Assembly (NCBI RefSeq): GCF_000002985.6
Contig: NC_003282.8
Coordinates: forward strand, 11,842,001-11,906,000
Direction: 5' to 3'
Source of the DNA: Caenorhabditis elegans
Taxonomy: Eukaryota; Nematoda; Chromadorea; Rhabditida; Rhabditidae
Length of the DNA: 64,000 nucleotides
Shown here piece by piece: positions 34,243-46,600 of this stretch. The position numbers and the translations under genes were made by a program. Numbering within the stretch: the stretch's first letter is position 1; each line of letters opens with the position of its first letter. The notes beneath the pieces were generated by a model that did not search any database, was not told where the DNA came from, and was given only the letters and a program-made list of their open reading frames with translations.

Positions 34243-35731
34243 TCAAAGTTCTGAAATTCAAAAATAATGAATTAATGACCCTGTTATGCATACCTTCAGT
34301 TGGTGTCTTCATCATCGAACCAGGAAGGGAGCGTGTTGCTTTCTCGTTAAACTTCTTGATCTTTGAAACGACTTCATGACCAGATGGGAGCTTTGTTTTG
34401 ATCAGCCAGTTGGTTGCCATGTACAGTGATACATATTGGATGTATGAGTCAACGGACTGGGGGCGTTGCTCACGGATCGTGCGAACGATTTCGCTTATCT
34501 GAAAATAATGTTCAGTATTTATGAAAACTATAGGAAAAAGTATACCTTTGGCTCCTTTCCTCTAGTCAACTGATCCTCAACAACTGCCAACGTAAGAAGC
34601 GCAGCATTCCGTCCAGAACCATTCACAGAAGCAATGACAGTTGGTGAGTTTCCGTTCTCATTCTTAGCAATTTGATGGGCTGCGCGGATCTGTGCACCGA
34701 ATCGATCAGGTCCAAACAAAGGCTTCCAGTATGTATGAAGATACACACTACACATGACAGCATTCGAGCAACCTTCTGGAAGAAGTTCAACGACAAACAT
34801 GTCTGCTTTCGCATTTTCCTTCTTCTCAACTTTGCGGGTGTTGACGAAAAATCCGTTGGCATAGAGCCATGCTCCCGATTCCTGACAGAACAGCTTGTCG
34901 ATTGCTGGGTTGGTGAGTTCTTCTGGTCTTGCAATAATATGCACCGTTTGGCATTGCTCATGGAACACGACACGCCAAAATTCCTCTACTGCATCGACTG
35001 AATCCATTTTCGGAAGTTGAACAAGATATATCGATGGAGTGAACTGAAAAATAAACGGTTTTAGGTACTTATTGCCTTCAAGTATCTAGACTCACGTGTG
35101 GCACATTTATCTTAGATCCATTGATATAATCGTCCTTGCACATCTGAACAATAATCCGGTTGTGATCGTAGCATTTGGAGTCGTTGTGACGATTTCGACT
35201 GGAGTGCGATTGCCACATTTTGCATCGTTCGGTTTGGACAGGAAGCTTCTGTATCTCGTCATACTCATCCTTCAGGTTAATCGAACCTAAGCTCTTAACA
35301 AATTTGATGGAAGCTTCCTCCCCTGACCATTTCTCTTTTTCTTTTTTCTTTGGCTTCTCCTTCTCCTTCTCTTCAGTCACAGTTCTATCGTATGCAGTGC
35401 TAATTGACAACAGACTCTTCTTCACAGTAATCGGAACTGTAGTTTCAGTCGTTGAAGCCTTCTTATCAACTATCACTGATGCTTTACTCGGAACCTTCTT
35501 TGCAACGACATTCTTTGTCTTCCCTCCATGAACAACCGTCTTCTCTTCATATTTTGTTTTTCCTCCATGAACTGCAGTTTTCTCTTCATAACGAAATTCA
35601 GGCTCTCTTCTCTTGTTGTTGTTACTCGATTTTGATGTGCTAGGTGATTTTTTTCCGACACCATTTTTATTTCTGAAATTGGAAAATTTAAATGGTGAAC
35701 TCTTAATCGGTCTGAAAAGAACTTACGGCAT
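34243..35731 (-). CDS. Second tyrosine-phosphatase-like protein, predicted inactive (430 aa, 5 exons)
   Basis: Exons, minus strand: 35731-35727, 35672-35096, 35043-34546, 34498-34294 and 34250-34243, in phase. The N-terminal 140 residues are Lys/Thr/Ser-rich and contain two tandem copies of YEEKTxVHGGKTK (residues about 30-56). The PTP domain spans residues about 150 to 415: DHNRIIVQM, DYINGSKINVPH, EFWRVVFHEQ, and the C-terminal helix RTIREQRPQSVDSYIQY. The signature loop is ASVNGSGRN, so the catalytic Cys is Ser333. The WPD loop is WKP. The PTP fold is retained without its nucleophile or general acid. The last exon encodes only three codons; reading through instead would pass the AATAAA at 34169-34174. 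The gene is convergent with trpa-1. Confidence 0.88.
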
Positions 35732-36548
35732 TTTTAAATCAAGCTGGCGATTTTCGCTACTTTTGGAAATTTAAAGAATAGGAATGACAGAATACAACGC
35801 GAATTGGCAAATATGGAGAGGCGTGTATTTTTTTTGAATAAAAAATTAAGAAAGAGAAACAAATGTCAGTTTCACGTAATAATTATGAACTTCAATTAAA
35901 AAAAAGTTTTCTTTTTAAAAGTTCACTTCCTAGTGCTTCAATAATGGCAATAATGAGTTCTTCTTACGCCTACTTGCGCCCGTTGGCTCCCGATATATTG
36001 GTCCGATGAACATGGAAGTATTGTTTTCTTTTTTTTGAGTTTCAGTTACAACACATTTTTTAGTTTTCTTTTATTTACTTCATCTTGCGCAACTTCCAAT
36101 AATCTTCCAACTGTCGGTTCAATTACGTAAGTGTCAGTTCAATTTTATTCGTTCACCGACAACATCAACAACGACTACTTCTCCTTCCGATTCCCTAAAG
36201 TTCCAAATCATCAAGTTTTATATACTTTTCTTGGCATAAGCGCTTACAAACCGTCGCACGCCTGTCATTCATCCGTAATAGCCGCTGCAATTGAAGCAAG
36301 ACACGTCGGCGGCACCGTCATCCTCGTAAACGGTCTTGAATCGGTTTCGGGATGTTGCAAAAAAGGAGGGACAAAATGAAGACAGAAAAAGAAGAAGCAG
36401 AAGAAGAATCCATAGACCGACACAGTATCCCTTTGAAAAGTCATTCAGTTTTCTCAAGTACAGTCAGTCAAAGTGGTCTTGACGGCCCCCGGGGGAAAAG
36501 GCGAAGAAGAAGAAGAAGAAGCACACAATATCAACATCAGTGACAGCG
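35732..36548. promoter_or_regulatory. Divergent upstream region, PTP-like gene and PAN/ZP gene
   Basis: The 817 bp between opposite start codons. The part nearest the PAN/ZP gene is purine-rich (GAAGAAG repeats, 36375-36410 and 36500-36525) and contains a GC-rich GACGGCCCCCGGGGG segment near 36481. No gene seen. Confidence 0.45.
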
Positions 36549-39500
36549 ATGAAAGTGTGTCGAATGAAAGTTTTTCATATTTTTCTAGTATTATTTACTG
36601 TCTTATTGTTTTCTGTTCATGGGAGTAAGTTATTTTTTCTTCCGCATCAGAGGTGTACTGTAATTCATTTCGCCAATTAAAATTTAATTTAGAAACATCT
36701 AAACGCTTTTACTGAAAAGTTTTGTGGATTTAAAATGTTTGTTCGTAAATCGGCATTTGGGGGCAACTTTCTGCCAAACTCTTGCAACTTATTGTTGAAC
36801 TTAGGGCTTTCATAAACGCCTGCCTTGCGCCTTTCTCACGATTTCTGCTGAAGCACTCGTGAACTTTCAGAAATTTGTTCACGACAAGGTGCAGAAAACA
36901 GGCGAGAGGCCGTTGTTAGGCAGGCAGGTTTCAAAAAAGCCTCAATCTAAAAAAAGAAAAAAAACTACGCCCGTCTACCGGGGAAGCCTCGAGCTTTTGC
37001 AACTCTTTGACAAAATTTCGCTTTTAAGAAATTTATCTAGTAAATGAGAAGCGGAAGAAATTCCTGACATCAACTTGGCAAATTTATTTGAGGTTGCCAA
37101 GTTGTTGCCAGAAAAATGAACAATTCTGAAAAAATCTGAAAAATGCTAGTTATCAGAGTGGTTTAGAACAAAAGGAGGAATCAAAAAATGTTGGAGAGTT
37201 GTCTCCATTTGGTGAATGTTTTGATGGCTACATGCCAACTTTCATTCGCCATATTGGAACCCGACATATTGATGGACCTGCGTTTGTAGCAAAGGTAAGG
37301 TTGTCAGAAAACTGCCTAGGAAATTCCAAATGTTTTAATTTAAGATTGACATGGTCACTTGCTCATCTCACTGCCGTGCCAATTTTGATCCATCTTCCGA
37401 GGAAGCATTTCCGTGTGAAGGTTTCAATTTTCGTGCTGGAAGAAATCCAGTCTGCGAGTTTTTCCCTGCTACTGGAAATAAGGTATCAGATAGTTTCCAA
37501 TAGTGTTTACCTTAATTCCTATTTTTCAGGACAATATAACAAGATCCTTGAAAAGCGAAGAAGTTCCAACATTCTACTTCGAAAAAGTCTGCCTTCAAAT
37601 GGCAAAACGATGTGAAGAGTCTGCTTACATGTTTGATACAAAAAAGGGATATCGAATCGATGAAACGCCAATTCGGATAATCGATGCAACAGCTGAAGTA
37701 CAGTGTATGGAAGAATGTGTGAAGATTCAGTGTATGTCATTCGGATTTCATCATGATGCCAAGTGAGTTGAACACTTGAAAACCCTAAAGATCAGAAAAT
37801 TATTAAAAAGGAAAATTATTTCAGACGTTGTTCATTCTACAATTCGACAAGGAGAGATGCTGTTATCATTAGAGATATCAAAATGGATTACTATGAGAAC
37901 AATTGTGTTCACCGTAGAGTTTTTTTTTTAATAAAAAAGTTTTTCTTAAGTTTAAATAACCAAAAAAGATTTACTGTCAGACCCAAATAACTTACCTGTC
38001 TCGCAGATAAGCCTCACAAAGAATGTTCTCACGATAGAAGCATGAAAATTTGTTTCCTAAAATCCTAATAATCTTTTCAGCAACAGCCCGCTGCCCTAAT
38101 GGAAGAATCGAGTTTGTCGTAACCCGAAAAGCAGATGTTCCATCCTTTGGAATCTCTTTAGGAGTGAAAAGTATTCGAAGTTGCATGCAAGCTTGTGTAA
38201 ATGCCGGTCAATTTTACTGTAGAAGTGTGCAGGTAAAAAATCTAAAAAAGAATTTGGGCCAAAATTGCAAACATTTAAGTAGGCATGTATGAACTGCAAC
38301 AATTTTTACATTCTTATTAATCAATCAACAGATTGCAAAATTTCAGTTCGATTCCACTTCGAACGAATGCTTTGTGTCCGATGAAACATCTGACGTGGCA
38401 GTTCCTTCTACATCTCTTGATATTCTCGAGCCATTTTGTGTTCCTAGAAGTGATGAGAACACTTGCAACCGACCGTATTCATTCGAAAAAATGATAACTT
38501 CTAAACTTGTCAATTCTAGTATTATAAAAGAAATAACCAGTAAGCCCTTCTAGTGGAGGATGCGAGTTCATACTTTATTTTCTTTATTTTCTAGATCAAT
38601 CAACGGAAAAATGTCTGCAAAAATGCATAGACATGGAAAATTGTAAATCAGTGAACTACAATGTGCTTACCAGATCTTGTCTCTTATCTTCAACTTCTAA
38701 ATCTATCAGTGCAACTGTCAGTGATGAGAATTATGATTTTTACGAAAGATCATGCCCTTACATTCCTACATCACCAACATCCTCATCTTCTTTCATACCA
38801 CATCCCCCAACACTTTATCCCGAAGTTGTCACAAGATACAAGTTAATGGAGAGAGGAAGACAGTTGAGCTCAGAATTTGTCAATAAAACAAATGTTGAGA
38901 ACGTTCAAGATTGCTGGTATGAAACTCTTTTCCTATATTCAGAAAGTTTATTTTTCTTTTCAAAAATAGTGTTACAGGTCCCTCTGTGTAAACTCTAAAG
39001 TTCACTGCGAGCTTATATCATTTTCCACCACGTCCAATCAATGTCTCCTTTCCACATTAAAATCTTCTGAAACTGCAAGTGATTCTAAAAAGATAACAAA
39101 GCCATCTGAAACGTTCGACACATATTCATCAAGTGTATCAGTTTCAACTACCCACGTTCCTACTTCTATTCGATCAACGTCTTCTGCTCGCCCCACAACA
39201 TACTCTACAACAGTCAAGTCGTCAACAACTACAGTTTCGACTTCTACAAGACATGATGGAAGCTCGAGCAGTGAGTCGCTCGAAGACATGAATGATATTT
39301 TTGATATAAATGAAAACTTCATGGATACAACTATGACGAGTAGTTCCACACGTAAGTACTGCTTTTCAAATAACCAGTAAGCCATCGGGATTTTAGTAAC
39401 AAATCTTTTCCTGAGAAATCAAGTACCAATTTTAAATCATTGCTTGTTTAAGGATCCCGTGCCCACGCTCTCCCAAATGCCGAGACAAAATCCTCCAACA

Positions 39501-40983
39501 AAAGCTCAGAGAGCACATCTCTGCTCCCGATCGACCCCGAACTAGTTGGTTTAGAAGACTCGACACCAATTCAGTTGCCATTAAACTCTGGAATTGCTCA
39601 CGTTGACTTATCTCGATTATCAATTGCTGCTCAGTGCCTTCCTCAAGGAATCAATATAACTTTTGACTTGACACAAAATACTGTAAAACTAGCTTACGAT
39701 GAGATTAGGTTTATGTCTTCGTTTTACAGAAATACACAGGTGTGGTTTATGCATCAGAAAGATTTGATCAATGTCGAGTGTTTGTCAAAAACTCATCAGC
39801 GTTCTCAATATTCATTCCACGTCCTAAACATAATTCTTGGTGTAATGCCGTCGAACTTGTAAGTAGAAGTCGTCCGAAGTATCTATGATTAATGTTTCAG
39901 AATAACGAAATGTCAACAATTATAATTATGTCAAATGATAGAATATTGCCACATGACGTCACCACTAAAGATGATCTTTTCTACCAAGTATCATGTCAAT
40001 ACAATCCAAATGATGATGCAAAAGTGAGCAAAGGAATTGTCGTGGGGTACGGTGACATTTGTAAGACTTGATTAGATCAATATAAAGTATACTTTCATTG
40101 CTTTACAATGATTTTTTTCTAATATTAAGGATCATTTTGAGATTATGAGCCTAGTAATTGCTTTCCGGTTGCTTTAATCACATTAGAGTCTGTTTTTGAA
40201 ACTTCTAATAATCATTTACTAAAAAATTGTTTCCAGAGGTCCATCACCAGTAATGATCACAAAGAAAAGCCACATCCACGAGAAGATTTCCCTTGAGATT
40301 ACGAAAGACGGTCAAATGGTAGAAAGTGTTTTTGTCGGAGAGTCGTTACTGGCGACAGTGAAATCAAATGTATCAGCTGAATTACTTCGAATTGTTGATT
40401 GTACCGCCCATCGAGTCGGGGGAACCGGACCTCCTGCATCTGTGAATTTAATTGCTGATGGATGTGCTCTTCTTCCAGCAATCATGTCTCCAATGAGGCT
40501 GACACCTTCTGGATGGCAATCTTCACTTTCAGCGTTCCGAATTGATGGATCTGAACAGATCGATGTCGTGTGCATAATCTCGATTTGTGACGAGAATAAG
40601 AAATGTCCACTGGTGAGTCATAAGTCTGAATAACAATTCACCAACTGATCTATGTCGCAGATGGCATGTACTTCTCCGGCGAATAGGGAACGGGAGGTAC
40701 GCTCAACCTCCGAGGAGAATTCAATTAGAGTCGATCGACGGTTGCTAGTAAAAGGCGATAAGAACTATGCGGGATCGCAAAAGTTCTTTGCACGTGAGTT
40801 GCAGACGCAGGTCATCGAGATAACTTTTAAAAGTTTTCAGCAATCTGCATCGAACCCTTCTTCTACATTCCTGCCGTTGCATTTTTCCTTCTCAGTCTTG
40901 CCTCAATTCTCGTGTCCATTTTCCTATCGTTTAGAAGAAGGCGTCGGAGGGATGCTCAAGTTGAAGAGCTATTGTATGGTTGA
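36549..40983 (+). CDS. NompA/NOAH-type apical matrix protein: five PAN modules, ZP domain, membrane anchor (about 953 aa, 15 exons)
   Basis: Exons: 36549-36624, 37167-37294, 37345-37482, 37530-37762, 37825-37913, 38081-38232, 38347-38539, 38595-38916, 38978-39351, 39453-39682, 39730-39858, 39901-40046, 40237-40612, 40661-40793 and 40841-40983; every junction is in phase. Residues 1-25 are a signal peptide (FHIFLVLFTVLLFSVHG). Five Cys-rich PAN/Apple modules follow at about residues 44-130, 143-222, 224-310, 313-395 and 415-480, then a Ser/Thr linker. A ZP-N half contains GVVYASERFDQCRVFV and a ZP-C half contains ISLEITKDGQMVESVFVGE. A basic VDRR site, a transmembrane segment (FYIPAVAFFLLSLASILVS) and a short RRRRRR-type tail close the protein. 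Drosophila NompA has the same five-PAN plus ZP layout. The second exon uses a weak TTTAG acceptor. let-653 follows in tandem. Confidence 0.88.
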
Positions 40984-43617
40984 AACATAGTTGAATTCTG
41001 AAATCAGAGCTTCTGACCAATCAGCGCTTGTTTTTGCTCGTGGTTGGTTAAGAAGTAGGTGGAGCGAAGCAATGATTGGCCAGAATGCCTTATTTCAGAA
41101 AAAATTGGATAAGGACGTTTGTAAGAGTTACATTTAAAGAAAATTCTTCTCGATTTTTGATATGTGTTTAGTTGTGGTAGCATTTACAAAAAATGCCCTT
41201 TTCTCATCATTTTGTGAAAATTTCCAAAAAAAAATTCTGTATACCTAAGAATAAGGGGACTTTGTGAATACCGCAAAACAAGTAATTTTGCTTCCGAGTA
41301 GTTCATTTGAGTTAAGCTTCTTCATTTATAAGATTCTTTCGATTTGCAGAAGCACCCCAATTCCTCAAGACATTGGACCAAAATATGTCAAAACTATGTC
41401 TATGTGAACCAGTCAATGAACCGAAAGACCCAATACAATGGAACCAAAAGAAACTAACTAAAGTTATGTCTATATGTAGATTTTTATTAAATAAAAAGTG
41501 AACAGTCATGTTTTGTGTCATCATCTTCTTTTCAACTCGTCGGTTTTCTTCATCCGCCTCCTTGTACGGCATCATCCCGAAAAGAAGTTTTTGTTGCGTG
41601 TCAAGGCCGTGTCGTCTCGATCGGTTGCGTGCGCAATACTGTCCATCCTAACCTTATCCGTATGTTGTATCTCTCACTCTTCCTCTTCATCTTTTTCTCT
41701 CACTTTTCACCTCCTAGCACACTGAACCAATTAACTGTCTCTCTCTCACAAATGTCCGAGTGTATCATTCCGGATAGAGGTAGCCAGCAGCTATTGCTGG
41801 ATCACCAATGTTTTCTCTTTCGCTTATTTGCTTATTTGACTTTTACCTTTTGGATTCCACCTCGAGAATGGCCTAGTTATCTTCTTTTATCAAGTACATA
41901 CACATCATTCCTCACATTCTTATTTGAAAATTCAGCCATCTATGCGTTTTCTTATACTTTTCAGATCCATTGTTGTTACGTAGAAATGTATGCGAACATT
42001 CCATCCGGTCGAGGCGCCCGAGAGGAGCATCTTGCTCGAATTTTTTGTCACGGTATTTTAATGTCGTTATTCATGTAGTCTTTCCATTATATATATTTTT
42101 CAATTTGAATAATAAAAATCACCGTAGAAACATATAAAAATACATATGTATTTGAAAATCTCGAGAAAGATTTTAAAGAATGGTGGAAAGTTGGCATTCG
42201 CCGAAACAATTTTAACTGCAGTTCTCTCGGCAAGTTTCAGGTAGTTTTGAGAATCTTTTCTAGCATGCTATTTTCAAACTAGACAAATATTTTTTCTATA
42301 TTTCACCATTTATTTTTATTTCAGTTTTGTTCAATTTTTTAAAACAATTACGTTTGAAATTTTTGGTTAACCTCGTTGCATTCTACCGTACCCATCGGTT
42401 TCAATTTGTTCTCAGCTGACAACCATAAACCTTATCTTAATTTTATTGTTTCGGACCTGGTGTCATAAAATCAAGTAATTTCACACCTAGTCTTACTTTT
42501 GTAAGAATATACACCGCCCTTCGTCAGTTTAGCCTTTTCAATCTTAGTCTGACCTCTGTGAGCGGGACGACACACGAATAAGAAGAAACCAATCGTTTTT
42601 GGTCATTTCTCTCGTTTCATTCCCTGTTTTGTGACATAATCTGTTCCTCAGACACTCTTCTTCCACCTCGATCTTCCTAAATCTTAGAGTTTACAAACAT
42701 TTACAATAGAATGAGAAGGTCATTTCTGTATTCTCCCATTGTCAGTTATTCCCTTTTTTCCCATCATCTGAAAATCCTCTTTTAACAGTTAGTGGTCATC
42801 CATGAATCCATGGTAATTTCTGGCTTGTTTGCAAAAAGTGAAAAGCAATGAGGTCGACGCGCACCGGTTTCCGTTTTTGGTTAACTAGAGAGATAGAGGG
42901 AACGGTTGAAGTAACTGGATGGCATAGACACAATGAATAGGATAGGGTTAGCCACACTTCACTTATCATTGGATTACGAATAAAAGTACATGCGAGATTC
43001 ACGATTTATGGTTGAACCGAATCGTTTCTCGAGGGTGAGAAGCAAAGCAAATACGTCATTCGATTAACAGTTTATGATACCTACATACATCAAATAGAAA
43101 ATGATTTACTGTAATTGATATGATCACATCAATATCTCAACTGCCATCAGAGTTATAAAAAGTTGTCAATTGAGAGACTGGAGCGGAAAACATGTACATT
43201 ACTTTTTTGAAAAATCTCTTTGAACACAATGTGCATTCTCTTATTCATATTCATAAATAATCGAAACTTCGGGAATAAATTGCTTTATTTGTTGTATAGG
43301 TTCCAAAAACATATTTTAAGCTCTACATATGCAGTTCATAAAGTTCAAAGCACGAAAATTCTCCTCACTTCACGGAATTCGAAGTTTTTCTCCCCAAATA
43401 TGATGTACCTAAACTTGTTTATCTAACCACTTTCTCCACTTATTCGTGCTTCGGAGGAGCTTTCTCTTCCGCTTATACCTCGTTCTCCCCATTTCAATTC
43501 AAATGACCCGAAAACAGTCTCGTCTGTTCATAATCTTCCCTTATTTTGTTCCGTATCCACCAATCTCAATTCTTCATTTTCTTTCCATTTATTTTCCTAA
43601 TCTGCTCTCTTCAGTAA
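40984..43617. other. Intergenic region upstream of let-653
   Basis: No recognised gene. A 187-codon frame is open at 41515-42078 in CT-rich DNA; its first ATG is at about 41659. I see no domain and treat it as doubtful. The stretch 43430-43617 is T/C-rich and should be the proximal let-653 promoter and leader. Confidence 0.5.
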
Positions 43618-46600
43618 ATGCGACATCCACTAATTTCTCTACTATTGCTAATAGCATTCTACTCTACATCGTCAGAAGGTGATTCTTGAAAGTTGAACTT
43701 TCAATTAGAATTTTTTGGTTTTTTTCCAGCATTCGTTCCAAAATGTAACTCATTTTATGTTCGATGGCCTCGAGTTCGTCTCAACTTCAAGGCAGTTGCT
43801 GAAGCGAGACTTTCATTAAAAGGGTGTCAATCCGCATGTTCACTTGGAGAAGATCCAGTCAGTCCAGGAAAACAATTAGAGTGTGCTGCAGTGAATCATC
43901 AAGCATCTCCAGATGGCTTTTCACATCTTTGCGCCGTTTTCCAGCCGCATCAACTACAAAATGTTGACGGTTATGTTGAGGCGGATGATCGATTCACATT
44001 CTACTGGAAATATTGCCTTCCTTGTGAGTTTTTGTTCAATAAGGAATGAGATTAAGTTATTTCAAATTTCAAAATTAAATACAGTTGAAGCTCTTAAATG
44101 TCATTTAAAAATAAAAATTTGTAATTTTACAAAATTAGTGTTTTCTTGGTAGGCAGACATGTTTCCTGTCCAGTATTTTGCGCCTATGTGGGAGCTTTCT
44201 AAAGTAGAAGAAAGTCTCATAAATTAATAAAATATTCCTCAATTCTGGTTTCAGAGCTATGTATATTGTATATTTAGTTATCATTTTTACAAACAATTAG
44301 GCTGAATGCAGGCGTAGGTATTTTCAGGAAAAAATGTGAAATCCATTTGAAGCCATTTTTTAATTTTTTATTATTTTGTACTTCAAAATCCTGATTTCTG
44401 GAATGTTTTTTTTTATATTAAAAAAGTCAAACTGTTTTTTTTCAGCCACTCGAAAATGTTCTGGAGAATACGCATTCACATATCTTTCGGATCGTTATAT
44501 GGATCAAAAGTCAGTTATAAAATGGACAACAAAAGCAAATTTAGAAGAGTGTCTTTCGGATTGTTTGGATGAAAAATCATTTGAATGCCGTTCAATCTCC
44601 TTCAATAGAACAGACGGAGGATGTCATATGTCTAAGGATTCACAAATTTCACGACCGGAAGCCATTCGATTGAACAATAACCCCAACTATCGAATTGATT
44701 ATTACGAGAATAACTGTTACAATTGTAAGTGAATTGGAAAAGAAAAGTATTCATTTGAAGTATTTTCAGTATCCGAATCATTCACATTCAAACATGAATG
44801 TCGTGATAATGGAATCTCAGTCAGCGTCAAGTCTCGTCTTCCTTATACTGGAGCCATTTATGGACTTTATGACTTCTTCACTTGTCGGACTGAACCAAAA
44901 GAAGCCACTGAATTCGATCACTTTTTCCCATATCAGACTGTCAGCAAGAACTGTTCGGATTCTATTAAGTACAAGGTAAGATCAGAAAGTGTCCAAAACA
45001 CATAATTTGCCAAAAAATGGTTTAAAAAAATTACAACTATGATCAAACATTTTTGAAAAAGATTTCTTGGTCTGAAAAAAAAACCAATTTTGTTTGTGCC
45101 AATATCGTAGGTTATGTTTTTGTGTCAAACTATCATTATTTTTGCATCAAGTCATTAGGGCGGCTAATAAGTTTGGACGTATTTCGTCAATTTACGGTTT
45201 TCCTCAAATTTTATATGGGTGACTTATAGTAGGCAGTGAGTATATATAAGCATATCAGTTTCAGCTATTTTAGCCAGCTTCTTGGTACTTTGATCTGAAA
45301 AAATTCAAAATTTTTTTGAAATTTTTTTTTGCGATTTTTTGGGTTAGGCGTCAGAGTTTTGATATTAGTATTTAAATCAATTAAGTTTTGTTTGTAGATT
45401 ACAAAAATTGAATCCCGACTTGATTGGACCACACCCAAAACTTTTATAGCCAATCAAAGTCAAAAAGTGAAGTGTACTAAAAATTTGTATCTTTTCTTGA
45501 AATTTCAAACTAAAAAGTGGATACGTTTATCCAAGTAAAACATTTTATAACCAATTTGGTCTGTTCAAACCTCCTTTTCGAATTTATGAGTTTCAACTTT
45601 TACAAGATCTGGGATGTTCAAAAGACCGTTATGCTATTTTCCAAATTATATTTTTACAAGAAAGCATCAAATATTATAAAATTATGTTTGTTTCTACTGT
45701 ATTATCTTTGTTTTTCATATGGTTCCAAGTTGTCTACCAAGAAAAAAGATTTGAACTTTTGATCAAAAAACTTAAAGTTTTAGGAAGTTAGTTTGTACAA
45801 AAAAAGCAAAAATTAGTGCTCACGTGAAAGAAACAGGCTTCAATTTATGATATTTGATGCTTTTTTGTAAAAAAATAATTTGGAAAATAGCATAACGGAC
45901 TTTTGAACATCCCAGATCTTGTAAAAGTTGGAACTCATAAATCCCCAACGGAGCCTGGAACTGACCAGACTTGTTATAAAATGAATTACTTGGATGAACG
46001 TATCCATTTTTTAGTTTGAAATGTTAAGAAAAGATTGAATCTGAAAAATTACAAATTTTTAGTACACCTCACTTTTTGACTTTGATTGGCTATAAAAGTT
46101 TTGGGTGTGGTCCAATCGAGTCAGGATTCAATTTTTGTAATCTACAAACAAAACTTAATTGATTTAGATATTAACATCAAAACTGTAACGCCTAACTCAA
46201 AAAATCGCAAAAAAAAAATTTCGAAAAAATTTTGAATTTTTTCAGATCAAAGTACCGAGAAGCTGGCTGAAATAGCTAAAACTAATAAGCTTGTATATAC
46301 TTACTGCATATTATAAGTCACCCATATAAAATTTAAGGAAAACCGTAAATTGACGAAATACGTCAAAACTTATTTGCCGCCCTAATATATTCTCATGATA
46401 TTTTTCAAAATACAAATTTCCAGGGAAACGAAATGGTACTTGAAGTTGTCTTATCTACTGATGGAATAGAGCCACTTTATTTCATTACTCCTGAAGATTT
46501 GACATACCAGGCAAAATGTCCAATTAGTGGTGTAAAAGCAAAGGATCCCGCTAACACAAAATCCTCGGCTCATTTGGATAACAGGTAAAACTTGCTAGAA

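Noticed and set aside
34070-34294. Longer C terminus for the second PTP-like protein by reading through the last intron
   Set aside because: The gtatgc...TTTCAG intron is canonical and the read-through frame runs past the AATAAA at 34169.
36859-37047. Lys-rich frame inside the first intron of the PAN/ZP gene
   Set aside because: Overlaps TGCCTAC-like repeat material (GGCAGGCAGG) and has no in-phase splice sites to the flanking exons.
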